Assembly: GCA_008501785.1 (NCBI GenBank)
Contig: QQUD01000177.1
Span: forward strand, 1 to 19,753
Reading direction: 5' to 3'
DNA from: Chloroflexota bacterium
GTDB taxonomy: Bacteria > Chloroflexota > Anaerolineae > Promineifilales > Promineifilaceae
DNA: 19,753 nucleotides
Under the pieces are notes generated by a model. That model was not told the origin of the DNA. It did not search any database and saw only the letters and a list, made by a program, of their open reading frames with translations. Positions within the stretch are counted from its first letter, which is position 1, and every line of letters begins with the position of its first letter. Positions 16,005-19,753 of this stretch are shown here, one piece after another. The position numbers and the translations under genes were made by a program.

Positions 16005-17399
16005 ATGAGGAGATATTTGGACGTGAATAGAATTATATTATTGTTAATTTTGTTGCTGGCAGTGGCCTGCGGACCGGCTGCTACGCCAGAGGTGGAGGAT
16101 GTGGGGGAGGAAACGGCCGTAACCGCCGATACCCCTGTGACTTCAAATGATGAGGACGCCGAAGAATCTGAAAGTTCAGAACAACCGGCTGCAGATGAAC
16201 CAGAAGCAGAACCGGAAGCAGAACCAACGGCTGAACCAGAGGCAGAACCGGAACCAACAGATGAGCCAGTTGTTGAAGAAGAAGCAACAGAAGCGCCTGA
16301 AACAGAGATTGCCGCAACTGAGTTTATAGCCGCAACCTCAGTGGCTGAAGCAGCCGAATTGCGCAGTCAGGATTGGACGTTAGGCGCTGAAAACCCACGC
16401 ATCACCATCATTGAGTATGGCGACTTTCAATGACCGGGCTGCGCCTCATACGCTCCCGTGTTGGAGCAACTTGTAGAAAAGTACCCCGAAATCGTTCAAA
16501 TTACATTCCGCCACTTCCCCCTCAACAGTATTCATGCCAATGCTCAAAAATCAGCCGAAGCCGCTGAAGCTGCCGGCGCACAAGGTGCGTTTTGGCCTTA
16601 TCACGATTTGCTGTTTGAAACGATAAATCAGTGGTCAGGTTTAGATAATGCTGCTGCCATTGACTTTTTTGTGGGGTTAGCTGGCGAATTAGAGCTAGAT
16701 GCTGATCAATTGCGTGCTGATTTGGAAGGTGATGTCTACGCAGAGTACATCTCTGCAATGGCACAAGAGTCAATCAATATTGGTTTGGGTGGCACACCTT
16801 CTGTCATTTTTAATGGTGAACTAATCACAAGTGGACTGCCACCCTATGAAATCTGGGATGCCATTGTCCAACTTGAGCTGATCAAAGACCGGCAATACGA
16901 TGCTGCGCCAGAGATTGCAATTGATGTCGATAAGCCCTACCTGGCTACGGTTGAAATGGAATCAGGTGAGTCCTTTACCATTGAACTGCTGACCAAATCT
17001 GCCCCAGAAACCGTGAATAGCTTTATTTTTCTGGCGAATGAAGGCTGGTTTGATGATGTCATGTTCCATCGGGTCGTACCTGGTTTTGTGGCGCAAACTG
17101 GCGACCCAACTGGGACTGGTTATGGTGGCCCTGGTTACACAGTTCCCAATGAAATCGATCCAGATTTGTCACATGCAGAGGTTGGCATGGTATCGATGGC
17201 AAATTCTGGCCCAGACACAAACGGCAGCCAATGGTTTATCACGTTGGCAGATGCGAGTCAGTTGGATGGTGGATTTACCATTTTTGGAAAGATTGCAGAA
17301 GGGATGGATGTGGTGATGGGTCTCACTGAACGCGATCCAAACAATCCCGCTGCCCCTGCTGGTGATCGTATCGTTACCATCACGATTGAAGAGCAGTGA
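16005..17399 (+). CDS. Candidate selenoprotein: lipoprotein DsbA-like domain fused to cyclophilin (in-frame TGA at 16431)
   Basis: One gene read through an internal TGA, 464 residues with Sec143. ATG 16005 opens a lipoprotein signal ending LLLAVAC; GTG 16023, preceded by AGGAG at 16008-16012, is an alternative start. An acidic E/P/A/T-rich linker (about 25-115) leads to a thioredoxin-fold DsbA-like domain (about 118-300): ITIIEYGDFQ, then UGA-P-G-C, then APVLEQLVEKYP and FRHFPL, with cis-Pro in GGTPSV (T264-P265). The TGA falls exactly on the first Cys of the C-P-x-C motif (U143, C146). Residues about 308-464 are a full cyclophilin peptidyl-prolyl isomerase (FHRVVPGFVAQTGD with R356; GSQWFITL). 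The frame is intact for 322 codons past the TGA and ends in TGA TGA. Likely role: envelope-anchored thiol-disulfide exchange plus proline isomerisation. Nonsense mutation or sequencing error are the alternatives. Confidence 0.82.
16431..16475 (+). promoter_or_regulatory. Candidate bacterial SECIS element after the in-frame UGA
   Basis: Downstream of the UGA (16431-16433), GCUCC (16452-16456) pairs perfectly with GGAGC (16463-16467) around the loop CGUGUU. UAC (16449-16451) can extend the stem with GUA (16473-16475), leaving a 5-nt bulge. The loop has G then U at its second and third positions (16458-16459), 24 bases after the UGA. Established bacterial SECIS elements have a short apical stem-loop about 16-37 bases from the UGA with a G among the first two loop bases; this fits. 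Spacing is about five bases longer than in E. coli fdhF. Confidence 0.6.
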
Positions 17400-17450
17400 T
17401 GATCGACATCGAATGATGAAGATTTACAAATTATTTCGGTAATAAGATTT

Positions 17451-17528
17451 ATCAACAGATTTCGCCGATTACGCAGATTTCAATCTGGAATTTGTCCCAA
17501 ATCTGCGAAATCTGTGTAATCTGTTGAT
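17451..17528. repeat. Dispersed palindromic repeat, CAGATTT family, copy 2
   Basis: The arm 17451-17480 matches the inverse of 17499-17528 at 26 of 30 positions, with an 18-nt loop. It shares units such as CGCAGATTT and ACAGATT with the copy at 2299-2361. It lies about 50 bases after the DsbA-cyclophilin stop and has no T-run. Confidence 0.85.
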
Positions 17529-17624
17529 TATCGATTTAATCCCTAAAGGTTCATATACATGTTTGATTTTTGCAGCCCAAAAATGAATTTTGAGGGTTGT
17601 AAATCCATTTATGTAACTAAGTGG

Positions 17625-17688
17625 CGGGAATAGATTGGTTCAATCTCCGAGATTGAACCAATCTTAGTGAATGAGATTCCCGTTTTTT
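17625..17688 (+). terminator. Strong stem-loop followed by T-run (terminator or attenuator)
   Basis: A perfect 15-bp stem (17632-17646 with 17650-17664) closes a 3-nt CCG loop. An outer 7-bp stem CGGGAAT (17625-17631) with ATTCCCG (17676-17682) encloses it, with an 11-nt bulge on the right, and six T follow (17683-17688). It lies about 225 bases after the DsbA-cyclophilin gene and 50 bases before the next start, so it may end the former or attenuate the latter. Confidence 0.7.
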
Positions 17689-17738
17689 GCAGTTAGGGTT
17701 GGGATAAGCAAAGTAGTATCAGAGGTAGAGCAAAATTT

Positions 17739-18452
17739 ATGATCAAGCATCAAACGTACATGGTTATTTTTGTTTTATGCCTTGGATTGGCAACTTTAGC
17801 TTGCACTGTGCCATTTATTGGTCCGCCAGAGCCACCCGCAACGCCAACGCCAATGGGAGATACGATTACTTACAACGTTCCTGCTTATGCCTATGATCTG
17901 GCTGTCGGGGAATCGGTTCCTGGCACGCGGATGGAATATGTTGGGAAAAATGGGGATGCGTTTGACGTGCGCATTGATGGATTGGCGGCAACAAAGCGTG
18001 GCGGGGACTCTTTTATTTGGAGTGGCACGATTGCGCCTGGTGTGTTTGCTAATTACAACTTGCGTATCAAAACTGAAGCGTTGGGAAAAATGCCAGTAGC
18101 CGGGGGTGTTGAATTGCTGGTTTTTAATCCGGCCCCGGTTGAAATTGGTGCTATTCCTACGGAGAATGCGCGGCTGCACTATCGTTTGATTCATGCAAAC
18201 TACCAAATGCCTCCCGGTACACAGATCCCTGGATCGACATTGACGTATGTGGGAATGACGCAGCAAGCTGGGAGTGATGTGGCTGAATTGTCTGGGTTAA
18301 GTGGGTATCCATTTTTGGCCCGAGGTGATTCGCTTGTCTGGTCGGGGCGTTTGTTGAATAATGTATATGTACGCTATGATTGGCGTGTTTTAGAAATTGA
18401 TGAATTCGGTTTAAATTTAACGGGAACGGCCGATTTGTGGATCACACCGTAG
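17739..18452 (+). CDS. Lipoprotein with an internally duplicated beta-rich domain
   Basis: A 237-residue protein with a lipoprotein signal ending LGLATLAC (lipidated Cys22) and a short P/T-rich linker (PPEPPATPTP). The rest is two copies of one domain. Copy 1 (about 40-132) has VPGTRMEYVG, DGLAATKRGGDSFIWSGTI and NYNLRI. Copy 2 (about 145-237) has IPGSTLTYVG, SGLSGYPFLARGDSLVWSGRL and RYDWRV. The order of matching blocks is the same and both are rich in predicted beta strands. I do not recognise the family. GAGG at 17722-17725 is a distant ribosome site. The stop TAG abuts the AGGAG of the next gene, so the two are almost surely co-transcribed. An envelope role tied to the following glycosidase is inferred. 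Confidence 0.85.
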   Translation: MIKHQTYMVIFVLCLGLATLACTVPFIGPPEPPATPTPMGDTITYNVPAYAYDLAVGESVPGTRMEYVGKNGDAFDVRIDGLAATKRGGDSFIWSGTIAPGVFANYNLRIKTEALGKMPVAGGVELLVFNPAPVEIGAIPTENARLHYRLIHANYQMPPGTQIPGSTLTYVGMTQQAGSDVAELSGLSGYPFLARGDSLVWSGRLLNNVYVRYDWRVLEIDEFGLNLTGTADLWITP

Positions 18453-18462
18453 GAGTTTGATG

Positions 18463-19753
18463 ATGTCACATCCAATGTATCAGCGGCCGCTGGAGCCACT
18501 GGTGGAACGAAATCCGTTTCGCCAAATGTCTAATGTTGATCACCCTATCCCTTTTTTTGCAACTGATAGAAGTGAGTTGCCTGAACCGGTGCTGCCTGCT
18601 TTTCCAGAGTGGGTAGAAATGTATTGGCGGGCGTGGGAAATGGCTTGGTCTCACATTCGCAAACCGGGCATGTCGTCTGGTTTGCCTTCAAATTATTTGG
18701 ACGCGATGTTTAACGGCCGTCTTTTCATGTATGACACAGCCATGATTAGCCGGTTCACGGTTTATGCCCGTCGCGCATGTTATTGCATGGGTGGTATAGA
18801 TAATTTCTATGCCAAGCAGCATGATGACGGTTTTATCTGTCGTGAAATTTACCCAGAAACGGGACACGATCACTTTTATCCATTCGATCCAAACAGCACG
18901 GGACCCAATATTTTAGCCTGGGCTGAATGGGGTTACTTTCGGCAAACCGGGGATGAAGTGCGGTTGAAGCAGGTGTTTTGGCCGCTGCTGGCGTATCATC
19001 GCTGGTGTCGTGCGAATCGCACCTGGCCCAGTGGTTTGTATTGGGCGACCGGTATGAGCAGTGCGATGGACAATCAGCCGCGTGTGCCAGACAGTAACCG
19101 GCATCATCGGCATTGGACCTGGGTGGACGCCACGATGCAGGCATCTGTCAACTGTGAGATGTTGGAACAGATGGCGAATGTGTTGGGAGAGGCTGAATAC
19201 GCAACGGAACTGAGCCAGGAACGGACGATGCTGATTGAACGGGCAAACGCGGTTTTGTGGAATAACAGTGCCCAATTTTATCAAGATGTGGATGCAAACG
19301 GCCGTTTTAGTCAGGTCAAAACCATTGGTGCGTACTGGGCATTGGTTGAAAAAGAACTCGTGCCGGAAAAACGGGTGCAGCCATTCGTGCAGCATTTACG
19401 AGATAATTGGTCATTTAACTTGCCCCATCGTATTCCCAGTCTGTCGGCCGACAGTGATGGCTATAATTCAAACTCAGGGAACTATTGGCGTGGTGCCGTC
19501 TGGCCGACAGCAACTTATATGGTGCTGCGCGGTTTGCGGGAACATAAACAATACAAATTAGCGCATCAAGTTGCGCGGAATCATCTGGAGCAGGTTGCGG
19601 CCGTTTTCAAAGAGACCGGTACGTTTTGGGAGAATTATGCGCCGGAAACGACCGCTCCCGGTAATCCTGCCAAAAAAGATTTTATTGGTGCGACTGGCGT
19701 ATCGCCGATCAGCATTCTATTAGAGCATATCATTGGCGTTCGTGCCGATTGGC
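18463..19753 (+). CDS. GH63/GH37-like (alpha/alpha)6-barrel glycoside hydrolase, 3' end outside window
   Basis: The frame starts at ATG 18463 (ATG 18460 directly before it is also in frame); AGGAG at 18451-18455 gives good spacing to 18463. It stays open to the window edge: 430 residues visible, no stop. Recognisable stretches are NGRLFMYDTAMISRF, GLYWATGMSSAMDNQPR, GNYWRGAVWPTATYMVLRGL and TFWENYAPETTAPGNPAKKD, the pattern of trehalase-like and GH63 inverting glucosidases. The Asp in MDNQPR (D203) and the Glu in WENY (E390) are in the right places for acid and base. Nearest functional relatives by pattern are alpha-glucosidases and mannosylglycerate or glucosylglycerate hydrolases; substrate is not decided. 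No signal peptide is seen, so it is probably cytoplasmic even though co-transcribed with a lipoprotein. It is close to complete: the visible FIGATGVSPISILLEHIIG is near the usual C-terminus. Confidence 0.85.
   Translation, partial: MSHPMYQRPLEPLVERNPFRQMSNVDHPIPFFATDRSELPEPVLPAFPEWVEMYWRAWEMAWSHIRKPGMSSGLPSNYLDAMFNGRLFMYDTAMISRFTVYARRACYCMGGIDNFYAKQHDDGFICREIYPETGHDHFYPFDPNSTGPNILAWAEWGYFRQTGDEVRLKQVFWPLLAYHRWCRANRTWPSGLYWATGMSSAMDNQPRVPDSNRHHRHWTWVDATMQASVNCEMLEQMANVLGEAEYATELSQERTMLIERANAVLWNNSAQFYQDVDANGRFSQVKTIGAYWALVEKELVPEKRVQPFVQHLRDNWSFNLPHRIPSLSADSDGYNSNSGNYWRGAVWPTATYMVLRGLREHKQYKLAHQVARNHLEQVAAVFKETGTFWENYAPETTAPGNPAKKDFIGATGVSPISILLEHIIGVRADW

Larger units (their letters stand above)
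1564..19305. repeat. 24 dispersed copies of the palindrome ACGGCCGT
   Basis: Copies begin at 1564, 2029, 2668, 3986, 4164, 4969, 5076, 5734, 7287, 7466, 7798, 9963, 10323, 11015, 13496, 13896, 13927, 14326, 14617, 15292, 15492, 16113, 18713 and 19298 (hand count). Most are extended to AACGGCCGTT or AACGGCCGT. They lie inside genes in all three frames (T-A-V, N-G-R or D-G-R, R-P-F) and on genes of both strands, which argues for selection or amplification at DNA level. Confidence 0.9.

Noticed and set aside
16005..16433. Reading the 5' part as a complete small lipoprotein and 16458-17399 as a separate gene
   Set aside because: The first part would stop in the middle of the thioredoxin-fold strand at the active site, and the second would start at a GTG inside a helix with no ribosome site. 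The two join in one frame across a single TGA.
16431..16433. General recoding of TGA in this organism
   Set aside because: The same gene ends with TGA TGA right after a complete cyclophilin, and reading on would run into an intergenic repeat. Other visible genes use TAA or TAG and contain no internal TGA.

Overview
The window looks like chromosomal DNA from a free-living bacterium, most likely Chloroflexota (Anaerolineae/Caldilineae-type). This is an inference from gene content, with no marker gene to prove it. The clues are several lipoproteins with P/T/E-rich linkers, very long signalling and secreted proteins, GT39/YfhO-type membrane enzymes, roughly balanced GC, and many small dispersed hairpin repeats between genes. 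There is no rRNA, tRNA, CRISPR array, transposase, phage or plasmid gene.

Layout. 1-308: 3' part of a rhodanese-domain gene. 502-2241: SulP anion transporter with STAS domain. 2502-4481: YfhO-like polytopic membrane protein. 4594-8928: giant sensor/effector with two class III cyclase domains, a P-loop ATPase and TPRs, the layout of mammalian soluble adenylyl cyclase. 8929-9586: about 660 bp without genes, full of inverted repeats. 9587-13660: secreted gingipain-like (C25) peptidase with a seven-repeat propeller and a GQMSNI hexapeptide array. 13767-15320 (minus): GT39-type glycosyltransferase, in an operon after a Cys-rich lipoprotein (15329-15874, minus). 16005-17399: divergent lipoprotein gene encoding a DsbA-like domain fused to a cyclophilin. 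17739-18452 and 18463-end: lipoprotein with a duplicated domain, then a GH63/GH37-like glycosidase running off the window, as an apparent operon.

Two observations stand out. First, the DsbA-cyclophilin gene has an in-frame TGA exactly where the first Cys of the CxxC motif belongs (Sec-Pro-Gly-Cys), with a bacterial SECIS-like hairpin just downstream. It is a strong selenoprotein candidate that ordinary gene callers would split in two. Second, the palindrome ACGGCCGT occurs 24 times by my count, against about 0.3 expected for a random 8-mer. At many sites the local GC skew flips from G-rich to C-rich across the palindrome on the + strand, whichever way the gene runs. This is a HIP1-like chromosomal motif with a strand-asymmetry signature.

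Functionally, much of the window concerns the cell envelope: transport, envelope glycan or lipid modification, extracellular proteolysis, and envelope protein folding and redox chemistry. One large cytoplasmic signalling protein sits among these genes.
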